From Thermococcus profundus (GTDB taxonomy: Archaea > Methanobacteriota_B > Thermococci > Thermococcales > Thermococcaceae): a DNA stretch of 64,000 nucleotides. The notes under the pieces were generated by a model, which was not told the origin of the DNA, did not search any database, and saw nothing but the letters and a program-made list of their open reading frames with translations. A program made the translations under genes and the position numbers. Shown here piece by piece: positions 44,899 through 53,715 of this stretch; within the stretch, counting starts at the first letter, position 1, and each line of letters begins with the position of its first letter. Location of the stretch: assembly GCF_002214585.1 (NCBI RefSeq), contig NZ_CP014862.1:124001-188000 (forward strand), written 5' to 3'.

Positions 44899-45579
44899 TC
44901 ATTCCTTTCTTCTTAGGTGTTCTATGGGCTTTTTGGCTATTTTCTTGGACTTTTTAATTCCCTCTTCGGCCTTTCTTTTTCCGCTTAGGGTGGTGAAGAA
45001 GAGAACCACCGGAGCCTCGTTCTTGAGGATTACCCCTTCGTTGTCCCTGGAAACGAGCCACGCGAACACCGCTCCAAAGAGAAAGCCGCCTATCCACAGA
45101 TAGATGATGAAGCTTCCCGCAGTGGTCGTTGGTCCGGCGGTGGCTGACAGGATCCTGTACGCGGTTGCAAAGCTGAGGACGAAAATGCCCTCCATAAGCA
45201 GGGAGAAGGCCGAGGCAATCCCTACCACAGAGAGCAGTCTGTCCCCCTCGGAGTATCTCTTCAAGATGTTGCGGTCGTGGAGGGCGTAGACCGCCGTTTT
45301 TGAAACGTTGGATCCGCTTCTGAACGAAAGAAAGCCGAATACTGCTCCTAGCAGGGTGGAGCTTTTCAGCCTCCAGAACGCCCAGATCCCGATCAGAAGC
45401 CACACTGCGGTGTGTACTTTCTCCCAGCTTTTCTTCTCGTTTTCAGGGATCTCCACCCGCAGGGCCTTCCTCCACACCGCGCTTCCAGCCCTCATTATAG
45501 TTCCCATTACCTTTACCGCAGCGCTTATCCCGAGGAACATGGTGAGCAGGATCGCGGCCAAAAGTTTCTCCAGTATCAT
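44899..45579 (-). CDS. uncharacterised integral membrane protein
   Basis: A 226-residue membrane protein of no recognised family. Hydrophobic segments are near 1-22 (LEKLLAAILLTMFLGISAAV), 55-70 (AVWLLIGIWAFW), 120-140 (IASAFSLLMEGIFVLSFAT), 150-180 (FIIYLWIGGFLFGAVFAWLV) and 190-200. The C-terminus is strongly basic (SGKRKAEEGIKKSKKIAKKP) and probably cytoplasmic. The Met at 45579 is used. It lies between the PP-loop gene and the second DppC gene in the same direction, so cotranscription with the permeases is possible. Function unknown. Confidence 0.6.
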   Translation of the reverse strand: MILEKLLAAILLTMFLGISAAVKVMGTIMRAGSAVWRKALRVEIPENEKKSWEKVHTAVWLLIGIWAFWRLKSSTLLGAVFGFLSFRSGSNVSKTAVYALHDRNILKRYSEGDRLLSVVGIASAFSLLMEGIFVLSFATAYRILSATAGPTTTAGSFIIYLWIGGFLFGAVFAWLVSRDNEGVILKNEAPVVLFFTTLSGKRKAEEGIKKSKKIAKKPIEHLRRKE

Positions 45580-45602
45580 TGCCACCCCTTTGTGTTAGGG
45601 TC

Positions 45603-46958
45603 TTAGATTTTAATAAACTCTTCCTCGATCCAGTTCGCTATGGCCACGAACGCAAGGGCCAGCAGGCCAATGGAAACTCCGATGGGAAGCACCTGCCACC
45701 AGAGGAACTGGTACTCAGCGTTGTAAACGATGGTCTGGCTCATTAGACCGCTCCAGTTGAAGCCTGGGAGAATGTTGAAGAAGCCCAGGAGGGTTAGGAA
45801 CGCCACGACCCCTGGAACCGCGAGGGCTAGCTGTTCGAGGGAGTACGGTATCAGAACCCGGGACACATGTTTTCTGATTATCCAGACCAGTGTTCCACCC
45901 AGGGCTTTGGAGGACTCGGCGTAGCCCTTTCTGAGCTCCTCTTTGACTATAGCCCTGATGTTCCTCGAGACGTTTCCAGCCAGAAGGGTTCCTATTATGA
46001 GCGAGACGAGGAGGGAGTTTATCTTTATCATGTACGTGTTGTTTTCGAGGCTCACCCTTCCAAGCCACACGACGGAGGCCATGGCGAGGGGGAGAACTGG
46101 CAGCACCGTCAGGAAGCGGGAGATCAGATTGATACCGTCCCCCAGCTTCCCGGAGATCCCGCCGAGCGTTCCGAGGATGAGGCCCAGCCCCACGGAGATC
46201 AGGGCGGCCTCCAGTGCTATTACCAGGGTTTCCCTCATCCCTCCGATGAAGCCGACCCAGACGTCCCTCCCAAGGGTGTCCGTTCCGAGGTAGCCATAGC
46301 TCTTCCCTGCGATGAATATCCTGACCGTTTCATTTGGATTGAGGCTGGGTGTACCTCCGTAGATGATCCGCGTTAGGGGAGAGTCCTCTGCCTTCACTTT
46401 TATCTCGTACTTTCCATAGACCGGCTCTGGGTCTGTGATGCACTCCTTTACCGGCTTGGAGAAAACCGCGTTCAGGATGGTCTTCTCGAAGAGGGACTGC
46501 CCCCTCATGTTTGTCCTGCACCTCTCCGCTGTTATCTTCTCCAGCGTCAGATAGTTCCTTCCGAGGTGTACCACGTAGTTCTGCAGGCTTGGGGATCCCT
46601 TGAAGAGGAGGAAAGACTCGTTGAGGGGAGTTTTCAGTTCAATCTCTATGGATTTAGTGGTGTTTATGAAGACGACGATGTCCTTGGGGGCGCTCCGGTA
46701 GTGGAAGTCGTAGGTGAAGACATAGCTCCCGTTAAGATACCTCCCCTCCATCCATCCGGAGGGAGGCAGGTTCTTCAGTCTCCCGTACCACTCCGGCGGC
46801 ATCCCTCTGGGATTTTTGTCCCAGTAGGCGAGGTTGCCCCAGTTCTTGATGTCCTCCCCTTTCAGCGTGTAGGGGCCTATTATTGATGCCAGAGTGTAAA
46901 AGAGCACTATAGCAACCGCCGCTTTGATCTTCCACGGGATCCCTGGAGGTTTACTCAT
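45603..46958 (-). CDS. DppC-type ABC permease with large external insertion (copy 2)
   Basis: A 451-residue paralogue of the permease at 41550-42836. It has the same layout: TM1 (VAIVLFYTLASIIGPYTL), a long external insertion with the shared pattern NWGNLAYWDKNPRGMPPEWY, then the transport helices and coupling loop (GYAESSKALGGTLVWIIRKH). The Met at 46958 is chosen by analogy with copy 1 and its overlap with the B subunit stop. The insertion contains three cysteines (RCRTN and KECITD regions) not seen in copy 1. Substrate unknown. Confidence 0.84.
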   Translation of the reverse strand: MSKPPGIPWKIKAAVAIVLFYTLASIIGPYTLKGEDIKNWGNLAYWDKNPRGMPPEWYGRLKNLPPSGWMEGRYLNGSYVFTYDFHYRSAPKDIVVFINTTKSIEIELKTPLNESFLLFKGSPSLQNYVVHLGRNYLTLEKITAERCRTNMRGQSLFEKTILNAVFSKPVKECITDPEPVYGKYEIKVKAEDSPLTRIIYGGTPSLNPNETVRIFIAGKSYGYLGTDTLGRDVWVGFIGGMRETLVIALEAALISVGLGLILGTLGGISGKLGDGINLISRFLTVLPVLPLAMASVVWLGRVSLENNTYMIKINSLLVSLIIGTLLAGNVSRNIRAIVKEELRKGYAESSKALGGTLVWIIRKHVSRVLIPYSLEQLALAVPGVVAFLTLLGFFNILPGFNWSGLMSQTIVYNAEYQFLWWQVLPIGVSIGLLALAFVAIANWIEEEFIKI

Positions 46959-47949
46959 GAACCTCCCTCCTTGGGTCGAGGTGGAGGTAGAGGGCCTCAA
47001 GAACCGTTGAGTTTATGAAGTAGAGGAAGGCCATCACAAAGGCCACGAAGAAAACCTCGTTTCCATGGAACTGGAATTCAGGTATCGTCGGAATCCCAAA
47101 CTCGTTGTTTTCGTACGTGACCGTTACTGCCTGAGTCAGAACCCACCCGATACCAGGAACATCGAAGAGCTTCTCCACTGCCATGGCGTTTATCATGAGG
47201 TTGAGGAAGTTGTAGCTTGTGAAGGTTAGAAAAGAGGGGAGGACGGTTCTCAAGAGCTTCTTCATTATCCTCCTGTCCGGAAGCCCTTTGAGGAGATCCG
47301 CGAAGAAGTGATCCTCGTTGGATTCCCTCTTAACGAGGTTTCGGACGTTGAATGCGTAGACCACGACGTTGGAGAGGGTTAGGGCCAGCACTGGTATGAG
47401 GAGGGCACCTAGGTACGTGAGAATAGTAACTCCACCGTGCCGCTTGGCCTCTATGATGTAGCTGGAGTAGTTTATGGAACCTATGTCCCACTTCCACCAG
47501 AGGGTCCACAGGAACAGGAGCGACCAGAACCAGGCGGGAACACCTGAAAACAGGGGGGCCAAAGTTGAAAGAATTCTGTCCGACCATCCACCTCTGTACC
47601 CGGCTCGAAGACCCCAGTATAGGCCGAATACGAATACCAGCGCCATTGTGAGTGTCAGAAGTGCGAGGGTGAATCCCACCTCCCTAAGGGCATAATCCCT
47701 CCTCCGGCCCGTGAACGAGTTCCAGACGAAATGGAAATACCTATCAACGCGGGATTCCAGGGTTTCCTTCTTTTGGGGGGCCATCGTAAGGTTGTCCAGT
47801 TCCGAAGGGAGGTCGATGGTGGAGTTCTCCTCTTTAGGAGCTTCCATCGCCGAGATCTTCTCCTCTGCCTCGGCCACGACGGCGGCTGTGAGGAGGAGTG
47901 AGATGATTATGAGTGCTAGGTTGGTAGCTATGCTCCTCAGGAGCCTCAT
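46951..47949 (-). CDS. DppB-type ABC permease (copy 2)
   Basis: A 332-residue paralogue of the permease at 42833-43882. Seen: TM1 SIATNLALIIISLLLTAAVV, an external acidic stretch, then WGLRAGYRGGWSDRILSTLA and the shared coupling loop KGLPDRRIMKKLLRTVLPSF. A TATA-like sequence (GTTTATAAG) lies near 47980-47990 on the minus strand. Unlike copy 1, no palindromic operator is seen in front of it. The pair 46951-47949 and 45603-46958 forms the second B-C operon. Confidence 0.86.
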   Translation of the reverse strand: MRLLRSIATNLALIIISLLLTAAVVAEAEEKISAMEAPKEENSTIDLPSELDNLTMAPQKKETLESRVDRYFHFVWNSFTGRRRDYALREVGFTLALLTLTMALVFVFGLYWGLRAGYRGGWSDRILSTLAPLFSGVPAWFWSLLFLWTLWWKWDIGSINYSSYIIEAKRHGGVTILTYLGALLIPVLALTLSNVVVYAFNVRNLVKRESNEDHFFADLLKGLPDRRIMKKLLRTVLPSFLTFTSYNFLNLMINAMAVEKLFDVPGIGWVLTQAVTVTYENNEFGIPTIPEFQFHGNEVFFVAFVMAFLYFINSTVLEALYLHLDPRREVHE

Positions 47950-48034
47950 AATCCTCCCTGCTGTGGTGTCTCAAAAATTTCTTATAAACTTTCTGGGTAA
48001 TTTATGCATCAAGGGAAATTATAAAAATTGGAAC

Positions 48035-48946
48035 TTAAAGTTTTGTTTTCTCCCTCTTCACTGCGGGCGCGACGTCCCTTCCAACACGTTTTGCGCTGAA
48101 CAGCGTCAGCGGATCCATCGTTCTGTACACTGCCAGCTGACAGCCGCTTATCCTCACGTCGATGTACTCCTTGGCCTCCATCGCTGCCTTGAGGAAATCC
48201 CTCACACTCTCGGCCCTCTCAAAGTCCAACCCTGCCCTCTTCAGCCTCTCGACGTTGAGCTCGTGGATAGTCAGCGGCTGGAGCATCATCTCGTCAACAC
48301 TTAGGGAGGCGGCAAGTTCCGCTATTTTTGGGATGTCCTCGTCGTTTATCCCCGGCATGAAGATCGTCCTCACGACCGAGCGGACTGACTTGTCCCCTCC
48401 AACTATTCGGAGAGCATTGACAACGGCCTCGAACGTGTCGGCGTTGGTTATCTTCAGGTGCTTCTCCCTGCTCGCGGCGTCAAGGCTTATCATCACGAGG
48501 TCGAAGTCGAGCTTCCTCCACAGCTCCTCGGTCAGTAGGGATCCGTTGGTCTGGAGGTCTAACCTTGCATTCGGAAACCTCTCGCGGAGCATCCTGTTAA
48601 CCTCGACTATGCGCGGGCTTATGAGCGGCTCCCCATACTGGGAGACGGTTATCGCGTAAGGGTTTTCCCAGCCGTAGTAGCCCGGCTTCGGGGCCTTTCC
48701 GAGCTTTACCGCTACATTGGAGTAGCAGAAGATGCAGTCGTGGTTGCAGGCAGGAGTCAGCTCGTAGCTCGGATGATGAACGGGGTTTGGATTGCTCAGA
48801 TCGAGCCCCTGACAGCCCTGACAGTGGGTTGGGAACTTCAGATCCATCACGAACTCCTTAAGGACCCTCGCCTCCCTGTTCTCGAGTATCTGGGGCTCGA
48901 CCCCCATGCTCCTCGCGAAGTCTTCCCACCTCATCTTTATCCCCAT
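48035..48946 (-). CDS. radical SAM protein, function unassigned
   Basis: A 303-residue radical SAM enzyme. The cluster motif is CNHDCIFC (Cys-x3-Cys-x2-Cys) within YELTPACNHDCIFCYSN; a preceding CQGCQGLDLS could bind a metal. Later family features: QYGEPLISPRIVEVNRML in place of the usual GGEP, DLQTNGSLL, and VMISLDAASREKHLKIT. It may be a peptide- or RNA-modifying enzyme; I cannot name its substrate. The Met at 48946 follows GGCGGTGAG. It is divergent from the VapBC module. Confidence 0.8.
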   Translation of the reverse strand: MGIKMRWEDFARSMGVEPQILENREARVLKEFVMDLKFPTHCQGCQGLDLSNPNPVHHPSYELTPACNHDCIFCYSNVAVKLGKAPKPGYYGWENPYAITVSQYGEPLISPRIVEVNRMLRERFPNARLDLQTNGSLLTEELWRKLDFDLVMISLDAASREKHLKITNADTFEAVVNALRIVGGDKSVRSVVRTIFMPGINDEDIPKIAELAASLSVDEMMLQPLTIHELNVERLKRAGLDFERAESVRDFLKAAMEAKEYIDVRISGCQLAVYRTMDPLTLFSAKRVGRDVAPAVKREKTKL

Positions 48947-49076
48947 TTTCTCACCGCCCTCCACTCGGAAAACCCTTTTAAAAGGTTGGCTGGACTAATC
49001 TGCCCATAGCTCTTTTGAGAACAGTGACGAAAAACGTTAAAATACGCTGAAAGCTACAACCTCACAGGGGATAATT

Positions 49077-49298
49077 ATGGGGAAGGTCATTACGGTCTCT
49101 GTGCCCGATTGGGTCGATGAGAGGAAGTTCCGGGAGGCATTCCTGCGGGCGCTGTTGGAAAGCTCACCGGAGAAGGTGAGTATCGATGAGTTGAGGAAGC
49201 TCATGGGAATCTCTGAAACGGAGGAGAGCATTGAAATACCCGCGGAAATCGGGAGGATCCGTGAAAAAGACAAAAGGCGGTTGGAATGGTTGTCGTAG
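49077..49298 (+). CDS. VapB-like antitoxin
   Basis: A 73-residue protein. The N-terminal strand KVITVSVPDWVDERKFREAF is typical of AbrB/RHH-like archaeal VapB; the C-terminal half is acidic and helical. It overlaps the PIN-domain gene downstream by 13 bases. A TATA-like GTTAAAATAC lies near 49036-49045. The antitoxin role rests on the partner gene. Confidence 0.7.
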   Translation: MGKVITVSVPDWVDERKFREAFLRALLESSPEKVSIDELRKLMGISETEESIEIPAEIGRIREKDKRRLEWLS

Positions 49299-49618
49299 AT
49301 ACAAACGTGGTCATTGATCGGATTAGAAATAAGGAGGGCATAACCGAGGCAATAACCGGGGTTACCTTTGTTGAATTCCCTCAGATCGCCAGGTATTCGC
49401 GCTTTAATGGGGAGGTTCTATTTCCTACCCTCGACGACTTTCTCTTGGCTCACCAACTTCAGGAGAGGCTCCTTAAAAGGGGCGAACCTCGTGGATTCGC
49501 TGATCTCTTAATCGCGGCAATCTGCATAAATCGCGGGGAAGAACTGATAACACGCGATTCTGACTTTATAGCGATAGCTGAGGTCTCAAATCTGAAGCTG
49601 ATTCTCTTAGAAAAGTGA
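49286..49618 (+). CDS. VapC-type PIN-domain ribonuclease toxin
   Basis: A 110-residue PIN-domain protein. Acidic active-site residues are visible in VVVDTNVVIDRI, TFVEFPQI, GFADLLIAA and TRDSDF. It is about 20 residues shorter than usual VapC, apparently missing helices between the first Asp and the Glu, but the catalytic set is complete. Start overlaps the antitoxin stop. Expected to cleave tRNA or rRNA when released. Confidence 0.78.
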   Translation: MVVVDTNVVIDRIRNKEGITEAITGVTFVEFPQIARYSRFNGEVLFPTLDDFLLAHQLQERLLKRGEPRGFADLLIAAICINRGEELITRDSDFIAIAEVSNLKLILLEK

Positions 49619-49643
49619 TGCCAAAGTTAGAGAGGTGAGTTGG

Positions 49644-50240
49644 ATGTTCCTCTACACTGAAAACTTCGACGAACAGAAGGGGAAGGCGATGGAGGGCCTG
49701 ATGAAGGCGCTCGAAGAGGACAAGGTCGATCATGACATAATCCCGCTCCTGGAGAAGATAAACGCACTTCCCAACTACTTCACGACCTCCTCCTGCTCGG
49801 GAAGGATTTCAGTTATGGAGATGCCGTACTTCGGGGACAAGGTGAACTCCGTCTGGCTCGGCAAGTGGCACAGGGAAGTGAGCGTTGAGGAAGTCCTTGA
49901 GGCCGTTGGAAAGCATCGCTCTGGCCAGCTCTGGTTTTTGGTCAGAAGTCCGATCCTCCACGTTGGAGCTAGAACTCTCGAAGATGCCGTGAAGCTGTTA
50001 AACCTCGCGATAGACCTCGGCTTCAAGTACTCCAACATAAAGAGCGTGAGCCACAAGAAGCTGGTAGTTGAGATACGCTCAACTGAGAGGATGGACGTTC
50101 CGCTTGGGGAGAACGGAGTTCTCTGGGTCGATGAGGCCTACATTGAGAGAATCGTTAAAATCGCGAACGCACAGGTCAGAAGGTTTAAGGGAAAGCTGAA
50201 GAGGCTTGAAGAGGAGATTAAAAGGCTATCAGAACTTTAA
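49644..50240 (+). CDS. taw3: tRNA wybutosine methyltransferase Taw3/TYW3
   Basis: A SAM-dependent N4-methyltransferase of wybutosine synthesis at position 37 of tRNA-Phe, 198 residues. Seen: DHDIIPLLEKINALPNYFTT, then SSCSGRISVMEMP (the family signature) and GQLWFLVRSPILHVGARTLE. A C-terminal coiled coil follows (RRFKGKLKRLEEEIKRLSEL). The start is uncertain between GTG 49635 and ATG 49644; AGAGGTGAG precedes the latter. The end overlaps the convergent PIN toxin gene by 12 bases. Wybutosine genes elsewhere (taw1, taw2) are not in the window. Confidence 0.9.
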   Translation: MFLYTENFDEQKGKAMEGLMKALEEDKVDHDIIPLLEKINALPNYFTTSSCSGRISVMEMPYFGDKVNSVWLGKWHREVSVEEVLEAVGKHRSGQLWFLVRSPILHVGARTLEDAVKLLNLAIDLGFKYSNIKSVSHKKLVVEIRSTERMDVPLGENGVLWVDEAYIERIVKIANAQVRRFKGKLKRLEEEIKRLSEL

Positions 50241-50657
50241 AAATTGTTTCAGTTCTTCAAACTCTTCAAGCAGATAAAAGGCAGTTATACCGGCCCTTCT
50301 ACTGTTTTTGATCATAACTCTATCGTTTGAAACAAGAACGCTGCCGGTAAGTATGGCAGTTGCTATATAGTAGGCATCAACAGCCCTAGGGTGGATGTTC
50401 TCCGCAACATAAACTGCTAGATTAAACAGTTCACCTTCGCTCTTGACGTTAAACTCTTCTATGAGTGAGAGCAGGATTTGGTAATCAATTTTAATGCCGA
50501 GTCGTCTTGCTATGGAGAGAACCTCCACTATGAAAATCCTTGGAACGTAAACGGGTTTTCCTTCGATGGTTCTAAAGAACTCAATCGCTAGATTTCGACG
50601 CTCTGGATTTCTCTCGAAAAGTGCATCTATCAAAACGTTCGCATCAACCACTATCAT
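50229..50657 (-). CDS. PIN-domain toxin (VapC-like)
   Basis: A 142-residue PIN-domain protein: VVDANVLIDALF at the N-terminus with the first Asp, FIVEVLSIARRLG with the Glu, AVDAYYIATAILTG with the third acid and VLVSNDRVMIKN with the fourth. Full length, so likely active. The start overlaps the upstream antitoxin gene by four bases. Confidence 0.8.
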   Translation of the reverse strand: MIVVDANVLIDALFERNPERRNLAIEFFRTIEGKPVYVPRIFIVEVLSIARRLGIKIDYQILLSLIEEFNVKSEGELFNLAVYVAENIHPRAVDAYYIATAILTGSVLVSNDRVMIKNSRRAGITAFYLLEEFEELKQFLKF

Positions 50658-50857
50658 CTTCTGTCCTCCTCAAGGAGCTTTGAGGGGTTTTGGAATTTTG
50701 GAAGGGTTTTGCCGAGCTCTTCAAGCCTCTGAATGAAGTTCTTTGTGAGGACTTTCTCTTTAACGACTATGACAACCTTCTCTTTGTCCTTGAGGTGGGG
50801 CTTTTTGAGGGGTTTAAAAACACCGTTCTCGTAAACTGCCTCTATCTCCTCCATCAT
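50654..50857 (-). CDS. AF2212-like antitoxin
   Basis: A 67-residue protein of the AF2212/PG0164-like antitoxin family: EIEAVYENGVFKPLKKPHLK with the typical Tyr-Glu-Asn-Gly-Val-Phe-Lys-Pro core, then VVIVVKEK and a helical acidic tail. It pairs with the overlapping PIN toxin. Start at 50857 or the next Met at 50854; GGTGGT precedes both. Confidence 0.8.
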   Translation of the reverse strand: MMEEIEAVYENGVFKPLKKPHLKDKEKVVIVVKEKVLTKNFIQRLEELGKTLPKFQNPSKLLEEDRR

Positions 50858-50927
50858 ACCACCATCATGAATTGGGGTTTTGGAACTTAAAAACGTCGTG
50901 TAGTCATAAAGTCAAATATTCCAACCT

Positions 50928-51608
50928 TCACACTTCAAATCCCTTGAACCTCCAGAGGAGAAGTGCCCCAAAGACCGACCAGAAAAGCGAAATCAGGAAA
51001 GCTTCTCCCCCTCCCTCAGTCATCAGCCTGGCCGCGCTCACCGTTGGGAGAAGGTTCATCAGGGCAGCGAGCTTTTCCGGGAGAACTCTGGCAGGATAGT
51101 AAACCGGTGGAAAGACCGTTAGGACCGTAACGGTTAGGTTAGAGAGTCTCATAATGGTGAGCGGCTCCTTTGTCTTGACTCCCATGAGAAAGCCCATCCC
51201 GATACCCCAGAGCCAGAGCGAGACTATTCCAAACAGCATCTTCGGTACCTCTTCCAATCCAAGGTGCCATGAGAGGAGGAACATTAGAAGCAGGACGTAA
51301 GGAAAGGCTGGAGTGCTCATGCCGATGGATATCCCCAGGGCCTTCCTCCAGTTTTCTCCGGGAAGGGACATTATTATGTCGTAGAACTTCGAGCGGGCCT
51401 TCATTCCAACCAGCTCGATGGAGAGGTCAGCTATCCCGACGCCGGCTATGAAGCTCACGATCGCTCCCGCGAGCGCCCTGTCAAGGAACCTCCCGCCGCT
51501 CACGACGTAGACGATGAAGATGAACGAGAGTGGCTGAAGGGCAAAGCTCACCAGCGCGAACTTTCCTTTGGTTAGAGCCCTCGCGTAGTACTCAACCAGC
51601 GCCATCAT
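50928..51608 (-). CDS. ABC-2 type export permease
   Basis: A 226-residue membrane protein with about six hydrophobic segments, such as FALVSFALQPLSFIFIVYVV, AIVSFIAGVGIADLSIEL and FGIVSLWLWGIGMGFLMGV, of the ABC-2 family. It ends in a basic tail (LLWRFKGFEV). The Met at 51608 follows GGTGGTATCG and lies within the end of the ATPase gene, so the pair is coupled. The exported substrate is unknown. Confidence 0.82.
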   Translation of the reverse strand: MMALVEYYARALTKGKFALVSFALQPLSFIFIVYVVSGGRFLDRALAGAIVSFIAGVGIADLSIELVGMKARSKFYDIIMSLPGENWRKALGISIGMSTPAFPYVLLLMFLLSWHLGLEEVPKMLFGIVSLWLWGIGMGFLMGVKTKEPLTIMRLSNLTVTVLTVFPPVYYPARVLPEKLAALMNLLPTVSAARLMTEGGGEAFLISLFWSVFGALLLWRFKGFEV

Positions 51609-52473
51609 CGATACCACCGACCAGGAAGACGTCCTCTATCGTTACCCCCTCCCTCCTGAAGGGCACCCGAAGCTCCTCAAGCTTCCCGATGATTTCCTTC
51701 TCCTCCGCTTTGGAGCGCGCGTAGATGTAGGCCTTCCTTCCGGCCCTCCTCAGGGTAAAACCCTCAAGTGAAACGTCCTCAAAGGCGACGATCTTCGAGG
51801 TGAACTTCCTCAGATAGTCCCGCGCTATCTCCTCAGGCTTGCCGTCGGCAACTACCTTCCCCGCTTTGAGTAGGAGCACCCGGTCGCAGACGCTCGATAT
51901 CTCGTTGAGGTAGTGGCTTGTGAGGATTATCGTGGCTTCTTCGGCCCTTTCTCTAAGCATCTCCCACAGCTTGAGCCTGTTCTGGACGTCGAGGCCGACG
52001 GTAGGTTCATCAAGGAAGTAGAGCGGAACCTCCGCCGAGAGAACCATAGCTAGAAGGGCCCTCCTGACCATGCCGCCAGAGAGGGTTGAAAAGAGCTCAT
52101 CAGCATAGGTTATCCCGAAGGCTTCCATTGCTTCATCAGCCTTCTTCATGGCTTCCCTCTTTGAGAGACCGCGCATCCGGAGGTAGTGGTAGACGTAATC
52201 TCTCGGCGTGAGCGTGTAGAAGTGGGCCCTGACGTCCTGGGGCAGGAGTGCAAAGAGCTCCCTGGCTTTCTCGGGTTCTCTCCCGAAGAGCTCAACGTTG
52301 CCAGAGTCCGGTCTCAAAAGCCCCGTTAGGATTCTAATCAGGGTCGTCTTCCCAGCGCCGTTGGGACCGATTATTCCTACTATTCCGGGCCCCTCTATAG
52401 AGAAGGAAACGCCGTCAAGGGCGCGCTTTGAGTTGAAGGATTTTGAAAGGTTAGTTGCTTTGATCGGGAGCAT
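51592..52473 (-). CDS. ABC exporter ATPase
   Basis: A 293-residue DrrA/CcmA-type ATP-binding subunit. Walker A GPNGAGKTTLIRIL near residue 38, Q-loop LLPQDVR, signature LSGGMVRR near 135, Walker B PLYFLDEPTVGLD and the H-loop ILTSHYLNEI. A C-terminal ~70-residue extension (IVAFEDVSLEGFTLRRAGRK) is typical of drug or lipid exporters. It is the first gene of a two-gene operon with the permease. A T-rich stretch before the start (near 52500) separates it from the lipoprotein gene. Confidence 0.9.
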   Translation of the reverse strand: MLPIKATNLSKSFNSKRALDGVSFSIEGPGIVGIIGPNGAGKTTLIRILTGLLRPDSGNVELFGREPEKARELFALLPQDVRAHFYTLTPRDYVYHYLRMRGLSKREAMKKADEAMEAFGITYADELFSTLSGGMVRRALLAMVLSAEVPLYFLDEPTVGLDVQNRLKLWEMLRERAEEATIILTSHYLNEISSVCDRVLLLKAGKVVADGKPEEIARDYLRKFTSKIVAFEDVSLEGFTLRRAGRKAYIYARSKAEEKEIIGKLEELRVPFRREGVTIEDVFLVGGIDDGAG

Positions 52474-52536
52474 ACGTGGGGTTTAGATGAATCCAGATAA
52501 AAAAGTTTTTTTTTCAAAAAATTTTGAAATTCACTT

Positions 52537-53109
52537 TTAGCCGCATTCCCCCAAAGTCACGTTGGCTTCTGCCTCAAGCCTTCCCCTCCATACCGGCTTG
52601 CTTGTATCTACCTTTACGTCCCTTGTGTCGTAGAGGACGAGGAGCGTGTACGTTCCATTCTCCGTAGTCCAGAACTGAGTGTTGAGGGTGAAGGTTTTCT
52701 CTAGGGAATCCCCTGCCTTTAAAACTGCTACATCTTGATCCTTCAGGGGGAGATAGGTCGGCTCTGGCCCCCGGTACTCCAGCTCACTTCCATTTTCGTC
52801 GTAGAGCTTGAAATGGAGCGTAATCATGCTTATGGGCTTGAGGACAAGTACCGTGTTGTTTCCGACGTTGGTTATTACAACAGTGACTTTGAACCACCCG
52901 GAGGCGCAGTCCGGGGCTTTGAGCTCCAGCGAGAGGTTCCCGAAGGGTGAAGCGTCTTCCGGGAAAGTGATCCCTCCGCTTGAGGAGGTCGTCATGCTGC
53001 TAGTGTTTTCAGTACTCGAAGTTGTGGGAGAGGTCCCCTTCTCCTCAATGCAGCCTGAGGAAAGAACAGCCAAAATGATGATAAAAGCCGCAAGGGCCTT
53101 CTTCTTCAA
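52537..53109 (-). CDS. predicted lipoprotein with beta-sandwich domain
   Basis: A 190-residue exported protein. Signal peptide with lipobox: KKKALAAFIIILAVLSSGC, the Cys at ~20 being the lipidation site. A Ser/Thr-rich linker (~28-48) leads to a beta-rich domain (LELKAPDCASGWFKVTVVIT, then TYTLLVLYDTRDVKVDTSK) resembling the archaeal intracellular proteinase-inhibitor/BsuPI-like sandwich. It has two cysteines outside the lipobox that may form a disulphide. The start is a TTG with GGAGGG at good spacing. No partner function is seen. Confidence 0.7.
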   Translation of the reverse strand: MKKKALAAFIIILAVLSSGCIEEKGTSPTTSSTENTSSMTTSSSGGITFPEDASPFGNLSLELKAPDCASGWFKVTVVITNVGNNTVLVLKPISMITLHFKLYDENGSELEYRGPEPTYLPLKDQDVAVLKAGDSLEKTFTLNTQFWTTENGTYTLLVLYDTRDVKVDTSKPVWRGRLEAEANVTLGECG

Positions 53110-53178
53110 GAAGATCCCTCCTATCCAAATCTCCCGTTTTGGGATTCGTGGGGTGTCTTTAGTTTCGTAAACTTTCCG

Positions 53179-53715
53179 TCAATACCTGTAACTGACATTT
53201 TTGAAGACCTCATCCTTGGATGAATACCCAACCACGACGGGCTTTCCGTCGAGTTTTGTCTTTGTGGACCTCAGGTAGTACCATTCATTTGGCACCCACA
53301 CGGTAACGAACACTGCCCTGTCGCTTATGGTGAGAGCGACCATGCTTTCGGGGACGCCTTTGACGCTCCCCCTGAAGGAGTAGATGGGTCTGTCCGTGGC
53401 TCCCGGGGCTAGAGTGCTGGTGTCACGGGTTAAGACCAGCTCGAACTTTCTTCCCCTTATCTCGAGAGTTACCGATCCAGTCTCGGCTTTCGCTAGGAGA
53501 TCGTCTAAATCAACAGCGTAGAGAGAATACCCCTTAAGTCCCTTTGTAGTTGCTTGAAAGCTCAGGTCAGATGTCAATCCTGGTATCTCCGAGGGGTTTA
53601 CTGTAAGCGGATATATGTCGCCGTGCTGTTGAGGGCTACCGGAGTTAATACTGAGGACCGCGGGGGCCATGAGAAGGGCTGTAAAAACCAGAACTATGGT
53701 TATCTTTTTTAGCAT
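53179..53715 (-). CDS. secreted protein, propeptide-like domain only
   Basis: A 178-residue exported protein. Signal peptide at 1-22 (KITIVLVFTALLMAPAVLS). The mature part has the pattern TLEIRGRKFELVLTRDTSTL, then IYSFRGSVKGVPESMVALTI, SDRAVFVTVWVPNEWYYLRS. This resembles the propeptide of reprolysin-type metalloproteases, in which a catalytic domain should follow; here the protein stops after a further ~35 residues. It could be a truncated protease, a stand-alone inhibitor, or an unrelated domain of similar pattern. The resemblance is from memory of the pattern, not a search. Confidence 0.55.
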   Translation of the reverse strand: MLKKITIVLVFTALLMAPAVLSINSGSPQQHGDIYPLTVNPSEIPGLTSDLSFQATTKGLKGYSLYAVDLDDLLAKAETGSVTLEIRGRKFELVLTRDTSTLAPGATDRPIYSFRGSVKGVPESMVALTISDRAVFVTVWVPNEWYYLRSTKTKLDGKPVVVGYSSKDEVFKNVSYRY

